Shown: positions 33,905 to 44,199, counted from the stretch's first letter. The stretch is DNA of 64,000 nucleotides from Boseongicola sp. (GCA_014075275.1 CP046179.1:428501-492500); one strand, 5' to 3'. Notes: a model not told the origin generated them from the letters alone. Translations and numbers: made by a program.

Positions 33905-35659
33905 TCATGCAGGTGCCGCGTCATCCAGGCGCAACTGAGGCGTCTGCCGTCCACCCCAATGGTTGACGTCCAGCCGCCCGGCCAGATGAAAACGCGCGCC
34001 TCCGTGGTTGACTATTGCTGTGCCCATCTCGGTGTCAAAGGCACCGAAGGCGATGGCATCCAAACGTGCGCCCAAGCCATCCCCAAATGTCAGCTTCAGA
34101 TGGCCGGTTCCGACTTGACGCGTATGCAGGATAGCGACATCCGGAAATGCGAATCTGGGAGCAGGTGCGCCTTGGCCGAACGGACCTGCCGACTCGATCT
34201 GATTGATCAGATCGACCGTCGCAGCGCCGGGCATCAGGGTCGCATCGATTTTCAGATCGCGCGGTCCGCTTGCGGCTGATCCTTGCTGGGCCAGTAATTC
34301 AGAGAGTCTATCCATCGCGGCCTCTAATTTATCCTCGGCCACGGTTAAACCCGCGGCCATCCGATGACCGCCCCCTTTCAGAAGTAGCCCTTCAGCCGTC
34401 AGTTTCTGCACGGCGTGTCCAAGATCCACCCCCGATACAGACCGCCCGGACCCTTTGCCTTCGCCATTCGACAAACCGATGACAACAGCCGGCCGGTTGC
34501 TGGCCTCTTTCAAGCGCGCCGCAACAATTCCGACAATGCCAGGATGCCAGTCTTTGCCCGCTGCCCAAACCAATGGGGCATCCAGACCGCGCTCTTCCGC
34601 CTGTGCAATGGCGGCATCCCGCACAGCATCCTCAATTTCGCGCCGCTCGCGGTTCAACTCGTCCAGCCGTTCCGCCAATGATCGGGCTTCGTCGGGATCT
34701 ACAGCTGACAGGCACCGCGCCCCGATATCCGCGCGGCCAACGCGCCCACCGGCATTAACTCGTGGCCCGATAATAAACCCCAGATGGTAAGAGCTTGGCG
34801 GCGAGTTTATCCCCGCAACATCGGCAAGGGCTGCCAGCCCAACGCGAGACCGTCGCGCCATGACTTTCAGGCCCTGACGCACCAAAGCCCGGTTGACACC
34901 CACCAACGGCGCAACGTCAGCCACAGTCGCCAAAGCCACCAAATCCAACATCGACATCAAATCCGGTGTTTGATGTCCGCCATCCTTCAACCGTCGGTTT
35001 GCTTCAACCAGCACCAGAAATACAACAGCAGCGGCACATAGATGCGCCAACTCACCGCTTTCGTCCTGGCGGTTTGGATTCACAACTGCCACAGCATCCG
35101 GCAATGTCTCTCCGCCCAGATGGTGGTCAAGAATGACGACCTCTGCCTCAGAGGCCGCGGCAATAGCCTCAAAACTCAACGTGCCGCAGTCGACGCAAAT
35201 GATCAGATCGTGCGACTGCGACAGTTCCGACATTGCTTTCGGGTTCGGGCCGTAACCTTCGTCTATCCGGTCCGGTACATAGAGCGTTGCGTCGTGTTTC
35301 AATTGCCGCAGCCAATCCAGAATTAACGCGGCGGAACTGCCCCCATCCACATCATAATCGGCAAAAACGGCGATCTTTTCGCGTTTTCTTACTGCCGCGA
35401 TCAGCCGTTCAGCCGCTGCTGCCATATCCTTCAGGCCCATCGGGTCCGGCAAAAGGTCACGCAGGGCAGGGGCCAGAAATCGCTCGGCATCGCCGGGCGC
35501 AACCCCACGAGAAGCCAGAATACGGCTCACTGGTTTTGGCAGCCCGGTTTGCTGTTCCATAGCCTCTGCCAGACGAACAGCATTGGCGTCCGGCCCGGTC
35601 CAACGACGCCCGGATAGAGAGGCTTCAACGTTCAGAAATGCTTTTTCGCTGGATGACAT
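33905..35659 (-). CDS. recJ: single-stranded-DNA-specific exonuclease RecJ
   Basis: 5'-3' ssDNA exonuclease of 584 aa acting in recombination and mismatch repair. The DHH phosphoesterase motifs are visible: VFADYDVDG near residue 97, CVDCGT, and the DHH motif in ILDHHLGG near 170. The DHHA1 domain has GKGSGRSVSG near 400, followed by a C-terminal OB-like domain. The length is in the normal range (565-600). It lies 16 bp downstream of glpX on the same strand. Confidence 0.96.
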   Translation of the reverse strand: MSSSEKAFLNVEASLSGRRWTGPDANAVRLAEAMEQQTGLPKPVSRILASRGVAPGDAERFLAPALRDLLPDPMGLKDMAAAAERLIAAVRKREKIAVFADYDVDGGSSAALILDWLRQLKHDATLYVPDRIDEGYGPNPKAMSELSQSHDLIICVDCGTLSFEAIAAASEAEVVILDHHLGGETLPDAVAVVNPNRQDESGELAHLCAAAVVFLVLVEANRRLKDGGHQTPDLMSMLDLVALATVADVAPLVGVNRALVRQGLKVMARRSRVGLAALADVAGINSPPSSYHLGFIIGPRVNAGGRVGRADIGARCLSAVDPDEARSLAERLDELNRERREIEDAVRDAAIAQAEERGLDAPLVWAAGKDWHPGIVGIVAARLKEASNRPAVVIGLSNGEGKGSGRSVSGVDLGHAVQKLTAEGLLLKGGGHRMAAGLTVAEDKLEAAMDRLSELLAQQGSAASGPRDLKIDATLMPGAATVDLINQIESAGPFGQGAPAPRFAFPDVAILHTRQVGTGHLKLTFGDGLGARLDAIAFGAFDTEMGTAIVNHGGARFHLAGRLDVNHWGGRQTPQLRLDDAAPA

Positions 35660-35675
35660 CGAAAGGCGTTCAGCC

Positions 35676-36635
35676 TCAGATCGGATGTCGGTAGTTCATC
35701 CGACGCACCGATCCGGTCTTGGACCGCATCAAGATGGTCTCCGCCGTTAAAATGCCGGGTTCACGCTTGATGCCGGGCAAGATGGACCCGTCTGTCACCC
35801 CGGTTGCGGCGAAAATAACATCGCCGGTCACCATGTCGTCGCGGGTATAGACCCGGTCCATATTTGAGATGCCGGCTTTGCGCGCTCGCGCTTTTTCGTC
35901 GTCATTTCGGAACACAAGTTTGCCGAACATCTGTCCCCCCATGCATTTCAATGCAGCGGCAGCCAGAACACCTTCAGGGGCACCGCCTGATCCCATATAC
36001 ATGTCGATCCCTGTCGATGGCTCGGCACAGTGGATTACTCCGGCGACATCTCCATCGGTAATCAGACGTATTGCAGCGCCGGTAGTGCGGATCTCTGCAA
36101 TCATATCTTCGTGGCGCGGGCGCTCCAAAACGCAAACAGTGATGTCTTCGGTTGAACACCCTTTGGCAGCAGCCAATGCCGAAACACGCTCGGCCGGTGA
36201 CATGTCCATGGTAACTACGCCACGACGGTAGCCCGGCCCAATTGCCAGCTTATCCATGTAGGTATCCGGCGCGTGCAGCATGGTGCCACGTGGACCCATG
36301 GCAATGACCGCCAATGCGTTAGGCATATCTTTGGCGGTTAGCGTCGTGCCTTCCAGCGGATCCAAAGCAATATCCACTTCAGGTCCAGAACCGGAACCGA
36401 CTTCCTCGCCAATGTATAGCATAGGCGCCTCATCCCGCTCGCCTTCCCCGATGACAACAACTCCCTTGATATCGAGGCTGTTCAACTGGGTGCGCATCGC
36501 ATCCACTGCGGCCTGATCCGCGGCCTTTTCATCGCCGCGCCCAATCATCTTTGCGGAAGCAAGGGCGGCAGCCTCGGAAACCCGGGCAAGACCAAGAGAA
36601 AGCATTCTGTCGTGAAATTCGGGGGCGTCAGCCAT
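35676..36635 (-). CDS. glpX: class II fructose-1,6-bisphosphatase
   Basis: GlpX-type fructose-1,6-bisphosphatase, 319 aa, Mn-dependent, for gluconeogenesis. The metal-binding signature is [10 protein letters not shown] near residue 92; [12 protein letters not shown] and [17 protein letters not shown] are conserved. The start has AAGGAG upstream. It probably forms an operon with recJ. Confidence 0.95.
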   Translation of the reverse strand: MADAPEFHDRMLSLGLARVSEAAALASAKMIGRGDEKAADQAAVDAMRTQLNSLDIKGVVVIGEGERDEAPMLYIGEEVGSGSGPEVDIALDPLEGTTLTAKDMPNALAVIAMGPRGTMLHAPDTYMDKLAIGPGYRRGVVTMDMSPAERVSALAAAKGCSTEDITVCVLERPRHEDMIAEIRTTGAAIRLITDGDVAGVIHCAEPSTGIDMYMGSGGAPEGVLAAAALKCMGGQMFGKLVFRNDDEKARARKAGISNMDRVYTRDDMVTGDVIFAATGVTDGSILPGIKREPGILTAETILMRSKTGSVRRMNYRHPI

Positions 36636-36811
36636 TTGGCAACTCCTTTGGGGGCGTTTTAACCCGTCCTATCGGGCAGGGTGCAATGGGGCAAGGGCAC
36701 TTGGGGCATGTTAGCGGGCACAGTGTGACGCAGGGACGGCTTTTGTTGTTTCGCGGGCCGGGCTGGAGCGTTATACGGGCTTTCGGAGCACTTTCCGAGG
36801 GAACTCTCAGT

Positions 36812-38104
36812 ATGGCGAATGTGGTGGTTGTCGGCGCGCAATGGGGCGACGAAGGCAAAGGCAAGATCGTGGATTGGTTGAGCGAACGCGCAGACGTGAT
36901 TGCGCGCTTTCAGGGCGGACACAACGCCGGGCATACTCTGGTTATCGACGGTGAGGTCTACAAGCTTCACGCTTTGCCGTCGGGGGTTGTCCGTGGGGGC
37001 AAACTTTCGGTCATCGGCAATGGTGTGGTCCTGGACCCCTGGCATCTGATTAAAGAGATCGAGACCATCCGTGCCCAGGGCGTTGAAATATCGCCCGAGA
37101 CCCTGATGATCGCCGAGAATACACCCCTGATCCTGCCGCTTCATGGTGAATTGGATCGTGCCAGGGAATCACAGAATTCAGTCGCGCGCATCGGCACGAC
37201 GGGACGCGGAATTGGTCCCGCTTACGAAGACAAAGTTGGTCGGCGTGTTGTGCGCGTCGCTGACCTGGCAGACGAAGCTACTCTGGAAACGCGCGTCGGC
37301 CGGTTGTTGGTGCACCACGACGCACTGCGCCGCGGGCTGGGTCTGGAAGCCATTGATCGCGATGGCCTGATTGCCGCCCTGAAAGAAATTGCGCCGCAAA
37401 TATTGCCCTACGCCGCACCTGTCTGGAAAATTTTGAATGAACGTCGCCGCGCCGGGCAGCGTATTCTGTTCGAAGGTGCGCAGGGCGTTCTTTTGGACGT
37501 TGATTTTGGAACCTATCCATTCGTGACGTCTTCGAATGTAATCTCCGGTCAGGCAGCCACCGGCACTGGCATCGGGCCGGGCGCAATCGACTTCGTTCTC
37601 GGTATCGTCAAAGCCTACACCACCCGCGTTGGCGAGGGGCCGTTTCCGACCGAACTTTTCGACGATGATGGCCAACGCCTGGGCGAGCGCGGACACGAGT
37701 TTGGAACAACAACAGGGCGCAAACGTCGTTGCGGATGGTTTGATGCCGTTCTGGTTCGACAGACCTGCGCGACATCCGGGGTCAACGGCATCTCGCTGAC
37801 AAAGCTGGATGTGTTGGACGGTTTTGACGAACTGAAAATCTGCGTTGCCTATGATCTGGACGGCGAACGCCTGGACTATCTGCCGACTGCCGCCGATAAG
37901 CAGGCCCGGGTAAAGCCGATCTATGAGACGATGAAGGGTTGGTCCGAAAGCACTGCTGGTGCACGGAGTTGGGCCGACCTGCCCGGCGAGGCCGTCAAAT
38001 ATGTGCGCCGCATCGAGGAACTGATCAATTGCCCCGTGGCAATGGTGTCGACGTCGCCCGAGCGCGAAGATACTATTCTGGTAACCGATCCCTTTGCGGA
38101 TTGA
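36812..38104 (+). CDS. purA: adenylosuccinate synthetase
   Basis: GTP-dependent conversion of IMP and aspartate to adenylosuccinate in purine synthesis; 430 aa, the normal length. The P-loop-like [10 protein letters not shown] is near residue 12, the catalytic His lies in GHNAGHTL, and [14 protein letters not shown] is near 300. The ATG at 36812 is the family start; upstream in-frame codons back to 36551 would extend into the glpX gene and are rejected. It is divergent from glpX. Confidence 0.97.
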   Translation: MANVVVVGAQWGDEGKGKIVDWLSERADVIARFQGGHNAGHTLVIDGEVYKLHALPSGVVRGGKLSVIGNGVVLDPWHLIKEIETIRAQGVEISPETLMIAENTPLILPLHGELDRARESQNSVARIGTTGRGIGPAYEDKVGRRVVRVADLADEATLETRVGRLLVHHDALRRGLGLEAIDRDGLIAALKEIAPQILPYAAPVWKILNERRRAGQRILFEGAQGVLLDVDFGTYPFVTSSNVISGQAATGTGIGPGAIDFVLGIVKAYTTRVGEGPFPTELFDDDGQRLGERGHEFGTTTGRKRRCGWFDAVLVRQTCATSGVNGISLTKLDVLDGFDELKICVAYDLDGERLDYLPTAADKQARVKPIYETMKGWSESTAGARSWADLPGEAVKYVRRIEELINCPVAMVSTSPEREDTILVTDPFAD

Positions 38105-38125
38105 TCGCTGAAAGGGAGCAAGGCC

Positions 38126-38359
38126 ATGGCATTATCCTGGAAAGCCCGTCGCCGCTGGTCGCTGGTGATCTTGTTGATTGGTCTGCCAATCTATGTGGTT
38201 GTGGCCATTAGCATCGTGAACATGTTGGATCGCCCGCCTATATGGTTGGAATTTATCCTTTATGTGGTTTTGGGCGTGGCCTGGATATTGCCTTTGAAGC
38301 CCATATTTCTTGGGATCGGCAAGCCCGACCCGGATGCGCAGTCAAAAGACGATAACTAG
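38126..38359 (+). CDS. DUF2842 small membrane protein
   Basis: 77-aa protein with two predicted membrane segments (residues about 12-32 and 42-60) around a short PPIWLEF loop and a charged C-terminus (KPDPDAQSKDDN). It is typical of the alphaproteobacterial DUF2842 family, of unknown function, often next to purA. The start follows AAAGGGAG and lies 21 bp after purA, so the two are probably co-transcribed. Confidence 0.85.
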   Translation: MALSWKARRRWSLVILLIGLPIYVVVAISIVNMLDRPPIWLEFILYVVLGVAWILPLKPIFLGIGKPDPDAQSKDDN

Positions 38360-38373
38360 AGTAATCTGGCGGA

Positions 38374-38442
38374 GCGCCCTTCGGGCGCACGACATTTTTG
38401 GCTGGGGCGCTGCCCCAGACCCCGAAGTATTTTGGGACAGAA
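38374..38442. terminator. double hairpin and TATTTTGG element between convergent genes
   Basis: After the DUF2842 gene, a GCGCCC/GGGCGC hairpin is followed by ATTTTT. Next come a 7-bp CTGGGGC/GCCCCAG hairpin and a CCCCGAAGTATTTTGG element of the kind repeated at gene ends in Rhodobacterales. It sits just before the end of the convergent argE and may act in both directions. Confidence 0.65.
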
Positions 38443-38454
38443 GAAGTCAGAAAG

Positions 38455-39612
38455 TCACTGACAAAGGTGATGCACGACCCGTTTCAGGAAGTCTTCGCAA
38501 GCCGCAAGCTGCTGCAATGTGATGAATTCGTCCGGCTGATGCGCCTGGGCGATATTGCCGGGTCCACAAACGACGGTCGAATATCCCGCATTCTGGAAAT
38601 GCCCGGCCTCAGTGGCATAGCTGACAACATGGGTGCCGTTGTCGCCCGTCAGTTTCCGGGTCAGTTCTTCCGCTGCGCCATTGGTCTCAGGTTTCAGGGC
38701 CGGGACACCGAAATGCGGGACGACTTCGATGCCGGTGTCTGTGTGCACGTTTTGCATCTCGGACTGGATGGCCGCGACTTCTTCGATGAACTCGGCCTTC
38801 AATGCGTCGGGGTCGTCGCTGGGCACAAAACGAAAATCCAGACTGAAGCGACAATCCTTGGCTGTGATGTTTGCAGCTGTGCCGCCTGAAATGGTGCCGA
38901 CATGAACGGTCGTCCAGGGCGGCTCGAATGCGGCGGCAACAGGGTTTGGGTCAAGTGAACCAAGTCTGGCATTGGTGCGATTGGCCCAATCGATCAGACG
39001 TGCGCCTTCCATGATTGCATTGACACCCCGATGCATCAGGGATGAATGCATTTCGTATCCTTTGACATGGACCCGGTATCCATCGTTGCCTTTGTGGCCA
39101 GTGACTACTTTCATCATCGAAGGTTCGCCAACGATGGCGATGGCGGCCTTGGGCAGAACCTTTGCCATTGCCTGAACTAAGGGAGCGGCGATCGCGCATC
39201 CGATTTCTTCATCATAACTCAAGGCGATTTGAAGCGGGCGCTGCAGGGGTGCCTCTTTCGCGCGAACCAATGCCTCTATCGCCAGAGCGTCGAACCCCTT
39301 CATATCACAAGCGCCGCGGCCGTGCAGTTTGCCATCGCGTTCTGTCAGCGTCCAAGGATCGTTGCTCCACGACTGACCGTCCACCGGCACCACATCCGTG
39401 TGCCCGGAAAGGACAATGCCGCCCAATTCATCTGGCCCGACCTGGGCAAATAATGCAGATTTTGTGCCATCGTCGCTGGGCAGACGATGTGACTTGATAC
39501 CCTGGTCTTCGAGATAACCCTGAACCCAATCAACCAGCTCCAGGTTTGAATCGCGGCTAACGGTTTTAAAAGAAACAAGTTTTTCTAGGATTTGCCGGGA
39601 AGACAGGGGCAT
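38455..39612 (-). CDS. argE: acetylornithine deacetylase
   Basis: Zn-dependent M20-family amidohydrolase, 385 aa, removing the acetyl group from N-acetylornithine in arginine synthesis. The metal ligands are visible: SGHTDVVP (His), GRGACDMKGF (Asp), YDEEIGC (catalytic and ligand Glu) and GEPSMMK. The C-terminal GPGNIAQAHQPDEFI carries the last His. Starts at 39642, 39630 and 39612 are possible; 39612 gives the family N-terminus, and none has a strong ribosome-binding site. Relatives deacylate other N-acyl amino acids, so specificity is probable, not certain. Confidence 0.87.
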   Translation of the reverse strand: MPLSSRQILEKLVSFKTVSRDSNLELVDWVQGYLEDQGIKSHRLPSDDGTKSALFAQVGPDELGGIVLSGHTDVVPVDGQSWSNDPWTLTERDGKLHGRGACDMKGFDALAIEALVRAKEAPLQRPLQIALSYDEEIGCAIAAPLVQAMAKVLPKAAIAIVGEPSMMKVVTGHKGNDGYRVHVKGYEMHSSLMHRGVNAIMEGARLIDWANRTNARLGSLDPNPVAAAFEPPWTTVHVGTISGGTAANITAKDCRFSLDFRFVPSDDPDALKAEFIEEVAAIQSEMQNVHTDTGIEVVPHFGVPALKPETNGAAEELTRKLTGDNGTHVVSYATEAGHFQNAGYSTVVCGPGNIAQAHQPDEFITLQQLAACEDFLKRVVHHLCQ

Positions 39613-39686
39613 TTTCGGTCCGATTGTCATAATCGTCTGCACGCTAGGGCACCAGGGGAAGGCCTGTCAAACGGCCCGTCTGGTTC

Positions 39687-40967
39687 CTAGTGAGATTTCA
39701 ATCGAATGCGCCGTACCACCAGATAAACTGCTCCGGCAACCAACGGTGTCAACGCAGCACCCAGCCAGCCTTTGCTCATCCCAAAAGCCGTTGCAGCAGG
39801 GTAAAACACATAGATCAAAAGGTTCACGGCATAGTAGCTGATTGCAACCACCGACAGCCCCTCGACTGTGCGCTGCAACCGCAACTGAACGTCAGCGCGG
39901 TGATCCATACTTTCCAAAAGGCGCTGGTTTTGGGCAGATCGCTCGACATCGACACTCGTGCGCAAGAGTTCCCCGGCGCGAGTGGCCCTGTCAGCGAGGG
40001 CGTGCAGGCGGTTTTGGGTCGACTTGACTGTGCGCATGGCCGGGTCAAACCGGCGCATCATGAATTCTGAAAAGGTCTGTTTTTCGCCAAAACGTTCCTC
40101 ATGAAGAATATCAATCCGCTGATTGACCAAAGCGCCGTAGGCGCCCGTGGCCCCAAACCGGAATTGTGAGTTGGCCAGCAGGCTTTCCAGTCGGGTCGAG
40201 ACCTTTAAAAGAGCCTTTAGTGTTTCTTCAGGCTCGGCCTCGTCCTGGCTCATGTCCACCATCAGTTCATTCAATCGCCCGTCAATGGCACCCATGTTGC
40301 GCTCCAGTTGACCGCAACGGGCATGCCCGAGCATCGACATGGTTTTGTAGGTCTCAATCTCGCATAAGCGCTGGACAATCCTTCCAATACGCCGATTGCC
40401 CGTGCCGGGGCGAACAAACACAGCAAAACGCGAGTGGCCGGCGGCATCCAGTCGGAAATCACTTGCGACAACAGCGCTTTGGTCCAGGACATAACTTGCC
40501 GCGAGGCTTTCAGGAACAAACCAATCTTCAAGTTTGGCAGCGATAGAGTCACAATCAGTTTCAAGCTCGACACGCATCAAGATCGACACCATGCGCACTC
40601 CCGGGGCTTTCTCCAGCCATTCTTTCGGAAATGTATCGAATGTCGTGCCGCCAAAAGGAATGTCATTCACGCCGCTGCCGAAGATCGTGTAGGTCACAAA
40701 TTCGGTATGGCTTTCCCATTTGACAAAATGCTTGCCGATTGCCCCAAAGTAATGTGTCGCATCAGGTTTGGGATGTGGTGCCCCATAGTGGTCCAAAAGT
40801 TCAGTCAAATGAGCGACGTCGGCGGTGCGATCGCGCGCAGCAGCGTCCATTTCGGGCTTGATCGCCAGAAACGCTGCACTGCTGGGGGCGTCAATAACCG
40901 GGAATGGACGGGCATGAAGCTCGTTCACCAGTTGTTTTCGCAATGTATGGTCCGCAATATTTTGCAT
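39687..40967 (-). CDS. DUF3422 family membrane-anchored protein
   Basis: 426-aa protein of unknown function in the DUF3422 family. The N-terminus LVNELHARPFPVI and the YFGAIGKHFVKWESHTEFVTYT segment near residue 75 are characteristic. A long helical region spans about 240-365, and two C-terminal membrane segments (about 372-393 and 402-418) end in a basic tail, so the bulk is probably cytoplasmic. It lies upstream of argE on the same strand. Confidence 0.88.
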   Translation of the reverse strand: MQNIADHTLRKQLVNELHARPFPVIDAPSSAAFLAIKPEMDAAARDRTADVAHLTELLDHYGAPHPKPDATHYFGAIGKHFVKWESHTEFVTYTIFGSGVNDIPFGGTTFDTFPKEWLEKAPGVRMVSILMRVELETDCDSIAAKLEDWFVPESLAASYVLDQSAVVASDFRLDAAGHSRFAVFVRPGTGNRRIGRIVQRLCEIETYKTMSMLGHARCGQLERNMGAIDGRLNELMVDMSQDEAEPEETLKALLKVSTRLESLLANSQFRFGATGAYGALVNQRIDILHEERFGEKQTFSEFMMRRFDPAMRTVKSTQNRLHALADRATRAGELLRTSVDVERSAQNQRLLESMDHRADVQLRLQRTVEGLSVVAISYYAVNLLIYVFYPAATAFGMSKGWLGAALTPLVAGAVYLVVRRIRLKSH

Positions 40968-41088
40968 CAGGCGACTCGGCAGCTCAGGCGGAACCTACGC
41001 AATTCGACGAGATTGTAAACAATTTAATTGTTCTAAATCAGCAACTTAAATGTCCACCATAGTATACAAATTCTACGTCTTCGGGTCT

Positions 41089-41147
41089 GTGAAATTTTGA
41101 TTGACTTTTTCACGCAAGTATCGTGAAAAATAGATAGAAAATTTCAC
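41089..41147. promoter_or_regulatory. array of four GTGAAA half-sites (nested palindromes)
   Basis: An outer inverted repeat (GTGAAATTTT at 41089-41098 with AAAATTTCAC at 41138-41147) encloses an inner one (TTTTTCACG at 41106-41114 with CGTGAAAAA at 41122-41130). A TTGACT -35-like hexamer (41101-41106) abuts the inner repeat. It lies just before the XRE-cupin gene, so autoregulation and control of the downstream dimethylglycine genes are likely. Confidence 0.7.
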
Positions 41148-41163
41148 ATCGGTCGGAGTGCCA

Positions 41164-41730
41164 GTGACTTACGTTGCCCCACCCAACAGCCTAGGCCGCG
41201 ACCTTCGCGCTCTGCGCAAGTCGCGCGGCAAAACCTTGATGGATGTCGCCGCTGCCGTGGAAAGGTCGGTGGGTTGGCTCAGCCAGGTCGAACGGGACAT
41301 GTCCGAACCAACAATGGAAGAGATCAAAACCCTTGCTGCCGTCCTGAACGTTTCGGTCTCGACGTTCTTTGGCCGTGCCCCGGCTCCTGCTGGGGAAGAG
41401 GGAATTGTTGTGCGCAAGAATGCACGGCGTCCGATCGGAAAAAAGGCCGAGGGGCTGCTGGAAGAGCTGCTTTCTCCTGACCTCACCGACGATTTCGAGG
41501 TTGTGCATTCCACCTTTGCGCCCGGTGCTGAAAGAAGCGATCCGATCACCCGCCCGACGCAGGAACTTGGCGTGATCATTTCGGGCCACCTTGAAGTTAC
41601 CATCGACGGTAAAACGCACGCTTTAAACCCCGGCGACAGCTTCCGCGTGCGCGGCGAGCCTTTGCGCTGGGCGAACAGAACAAATGAACCATGTGTTGCG
41701 ATCTGGGTGATCGCACCGCCGGTCTACTGA
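41164..41730 (+). CDS. XRE-family regulator with C-terminal cupin domain
   Basis: 188-aa regulator. Residues about 8-65 form a Cro/CI HTH (LGRDLRALRKSRGKTLMDVAAAVERSVGWLSQVERDMSEP), and about 110-185 form a cupin sensor barrel (ELGVIISGHLEVTIDGKTHALNPGDSFRV). Such proteins sense small amino- or amine-type ligands. The GTG at 41164 is preferred because CGGAG lies 5 bases upstream; 41158 is another possible GTG. It is followed at 24 bp by the first dimethylglycine-dehydrogenase-like gene, its likely target. Confidence 0.88.
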   Translation: MTYVAPPNSLGRDLRALRKSRGKTLMDVAAAVERSVGWLSQVERDMSEPTMEEIKTLAAVLNVSVSTFFGRAPAPAGEEGIVVRKNARRPIGKKAEGLLEELLSPDLTDDFEVVHSTFAPGAERSDPITRPTQELGVIISGHLEVTIDGKTHALNPGDSFRVRGEPLRWANRTNEPCVAIWVIAPPVY

Positions 41731-41754
41731 TCCGGCGAACAAGGGAGAAACCTC

Positions 41755-44199
41755 ATGTCTGATTTCCCAACGACAGCGCGTGTTGTCATCATCGGCGGCG
41801 GCGCGGTAGGGGCCTCGGCGCTATATCACCTGGCCAAGGCGGGCTGGACCGATTGCGTCATCCTCGAAAAGAACGAGCTGACGGCGGGATCCACATGGCA
41901 CGCCGCCGGGAACGTCCCGACCTTTTCGACTTCGTGGTCGATCATGAACATGCAGCGCTACTCAACCGAGCTTTATCGGGGCCTCGCCGAAGAGGTCGAC
42001 TATCCGATGAATTACCACGTCACAGGTTCGCTTCGTCTTGCTCATTCGAAAGAGCGGATGCAGGAATTTGAACGCGCCGCTGGCATGGGCCGCTATCAGG
42101 GTATCGACATCATTGACCCGGCTGAAACGCAGGCGCGTTATCCCTTCCTGGAAACCCATGATCTGGTCGGCTCGCTTTATGATCCGACTGATGGCGACAT
42201 TGATCCGGCCCAATTGACCCAAGCATTGGCCAAGGGCGCGCGCGACATGGGCGCGAAGATCTTACGCTTCACCCCGGCCACTGGTGTGCGCCGCGAAAAC
42301 GGCGAATGGGTGGTCGAAACGGAAAAGGGCGAAATCCGTTGCGAATACGTGGTGAATGCCGCCGGATACTATGCCCAGCGCGTCGGCGAATGGTTCAAAC
42401 CTTACGGTGGCCGCACCGTTCCGATGATGGTGATGAGTCACCAGTATATGTTGTCCGAAGAAGTCCCCGAGATCGAAGCTTTCTCGAAAGAGACCGGTAA
42501 AAAACTGCCGCTGCTGCGTGATGTCGATGTGTCTTATTACCTAAGGCAAGAAAAAAACGGTTTTAATCTAGGACCTTACGAGATGAACTGTAAGGCGCAT
42601 TGGGTCACGCCCGAAGATCCAATGCCCGAAGATTTCAGCTTCCAGCTTTATCCCGATGACCTGGACCGGCTCGAATACTACATCGAAGACGCCATGGCCC
42701 GCGTCCCACTTCTGGGCACCTCGGGCGTGTCCCGTGTCATCAACGGCCCGATCCCATACGCACCCGATGGCCTGCCGTTGATCGGGCCCATGCCCGGCGT
42801 TCCAAACGCGTTCGAGGCCTGCGTGTTCACCTTTGGCATCGCCCAATCCGGCGGCGCTGGCAAAGTGCTGGCCGAGTGGATCACCGAAGGCGAAACCGAA
42901 TGGGATATGTGGGCCGTCGATCCCCGCCGCTACACCGATTACACCGACAACGACTATTGCATTGCTAAGGGAAAAGAGACCTACGGCCACGAATACGCCA
43001 TGCACTTTCCGTGGATGGAATGGCCGGAAGGGCGCAATCAGAAACTGTCGTCCATCCACAGTCGTCTTGAAGACGCGGGCGCTGTGCTCGGCTCATACAA
43101 CGGCTGGGAACGCGCCAATTGGTTTGCCAAGGACGGTGACGACATCAGCATCGAGGCCACCAAAACCTGGGAACGCGCAGGCCCGTGGGAGCAACGCGTG
43201 CGCGAAGAATGCGAAGCGGTCCGTGACGGTTGCGGTGTGATCGCAATTACCGGCTTTTCCCGCCTAAAACTGGCAGGCCCTGGCGCTCTGGACTATCTCG
43301 ATAGCCTCAGCGCCTCACGGATGCCATCGCCGGGCCGCATCGGGTTGGCCTATTTCGCAGACACTCGCGGTCGCATCCTGACGGAAACCTCAGTGGCTGT
43401 GCATTCGCCCGAAGACGTCGATGTCGTTGCCGCCGCCGTGGCGCAATGGCATGACCGCGACTATCTGGCAAAAAACCTGCCTGATGGCGTCACGATGACT
43501 GACCACACGCGGGAACGCGAATGCCTGCTTGTCACCGGCCCAAAAGCCCGCGAAATCCTCGGTCCCATCACAGAAGGCTTCGATCTGTCCAAGGGCTGGT
43601 TGACCGTTCAGACCGAAGGCACCATCGCAGGCAAACCCTGCACATTGGCGCGGGTTTCCTTCGCAGGCGAACTTGGCTGGGAAATCCACAGCCTCATGGA
43701 AGACGCGCCTGCAATTTGGGATGCGGTCACCTCCGGCGGCGCAACGCCATTTGGGATGTGGGCGTTGAACAGCCTTCGCATCGAAAAAGGCTACCGCGCC
43801 TGGAAGGGTGATTTGTCCACGGATTACAGCCTGTTAGAGGGCGGCCTCGACCGTTTTGTCAAACTCGATAAGCCGACTGACTTTCCCGGCAAGGCCGCGC
43901 TGCAGAACGAAAAACAGCAAGGTGTCTCTAAGCGATTTGTTACACTTTCGGTCGACGCGGGTGCTGCTGATGCGCCCTATATGTCAACGCTTTGGCACGA
44001 CGGACAAGTGGTCGGTGAAACCACGTCGGGCGCATGGGGTTACCGCGTGAACGCTTCCATCGCGCTGGGAATGCTCCGCGCCGATCTGGCAACACCGGGC
44101 ACTGAAATCGAGGTTGAAATCTACGGCGAGCGGTGTCGCGCAGTGGTGCAAGAAGACCAACCCATCTGGGATCCCGCCAACGATAGGATCCGCGCGTGA
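41755..44199 (+). CDS. FAD-dependent dimethylglycine dehydrogenase-like protein with GcvT domain (1)
   Basis: Two-part oxidative demethylase of 814 aa. Residues 1-390 are a DAO-type FAD domain (VVIIGGGAVGASALYHLAKAGW; GSTWHAAG near residue 47, whose His carries covalent FAD in characterised family members). From about 440, GcvT-type tetrahydrofolate-binding domains follow, with FAGELGWEIHSLME and LRIEKGYRAWKGDL near 640-685. The predicted reaction removes a methyl group from dimethylglycine (or a related N-methyl compound), yielding sarcosine and 5,10-methylene-THF. It shares a cluster with a second copy at 45664. Exact substrate is unproven. Confidence 0.87.
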   Translation: MSDFPTTARVVIIGGGAVGASALYHLAKAGWTDCVILEKNELTAGSTWHAAGNVPTFSTSWSIMNMQRYSTELYRGLAEEVDYPMNYHVTGSLRLAHSKERMQEFERAAGMGRYQGIDIIDPAETQARYPFLETHDLVGSLYDPTDGDIDPAQLTQALAKGARDMGAKILRFTPATGVRRENGEWVVETEKGEIRCEYVVNAAGYYAQRVGEWFKPYGGRTVPMMVMSHQYMLSEEVPEIEAFSKETGKKLPLLRDVDVSYYLRQEKNGFNLGPYEMNCKAHWVTPEDPMPEDFSFQLYPDDLDRLEYYIEDAMARVPLLGTSGVSRVINGPIPYAPDGLPLIGPMPGVPNAFEACVFTFGIAQSGGAGKVLAEWITEGETEWDMWAVDPRRYTDYTDNDYCIAKGKETYGHEYAMHFPWMEWPEGRNQKLSSIHSRLEDAGAVLGSYNGWERANWFAKDGDDISIEATKTWERAGPWEQRVREECEAVRDGCGVIAITGFSRLKLAGPGALDYLDSLSASRMPSPGRIGLAYFADTRGRILTETSVAVHSPEDVDVVAAAVAQWHDRDYLAKNLPDGVTMTDHTRERECLLVTGPKAREILGPITEGFDLSKGWLTVQTEGTIAGKPCTLARVSFAGELGWEIHSLMEDAPAIWDAVTSGGATPFGMWALNSLRIEKGYRAWKGDLSTDYSLLEGGLDRFVKLDKPTDFPGKAALQNEKQQGVSKRFVTLSVDAGAADAPYMSTLWHDGQVVGETTSGAWGYRVNASIALGMLRADLATPGTEIEVEIYGERCRAVVQEDQPIWDPANDRIRA

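Noticed and set aside
36551-36811. Extended N-terminus of adenylosuccinate synthetase
   Set aside because: It would overlap glpX and the intergenic promoter; all family members start at [10 protein letters not shown].
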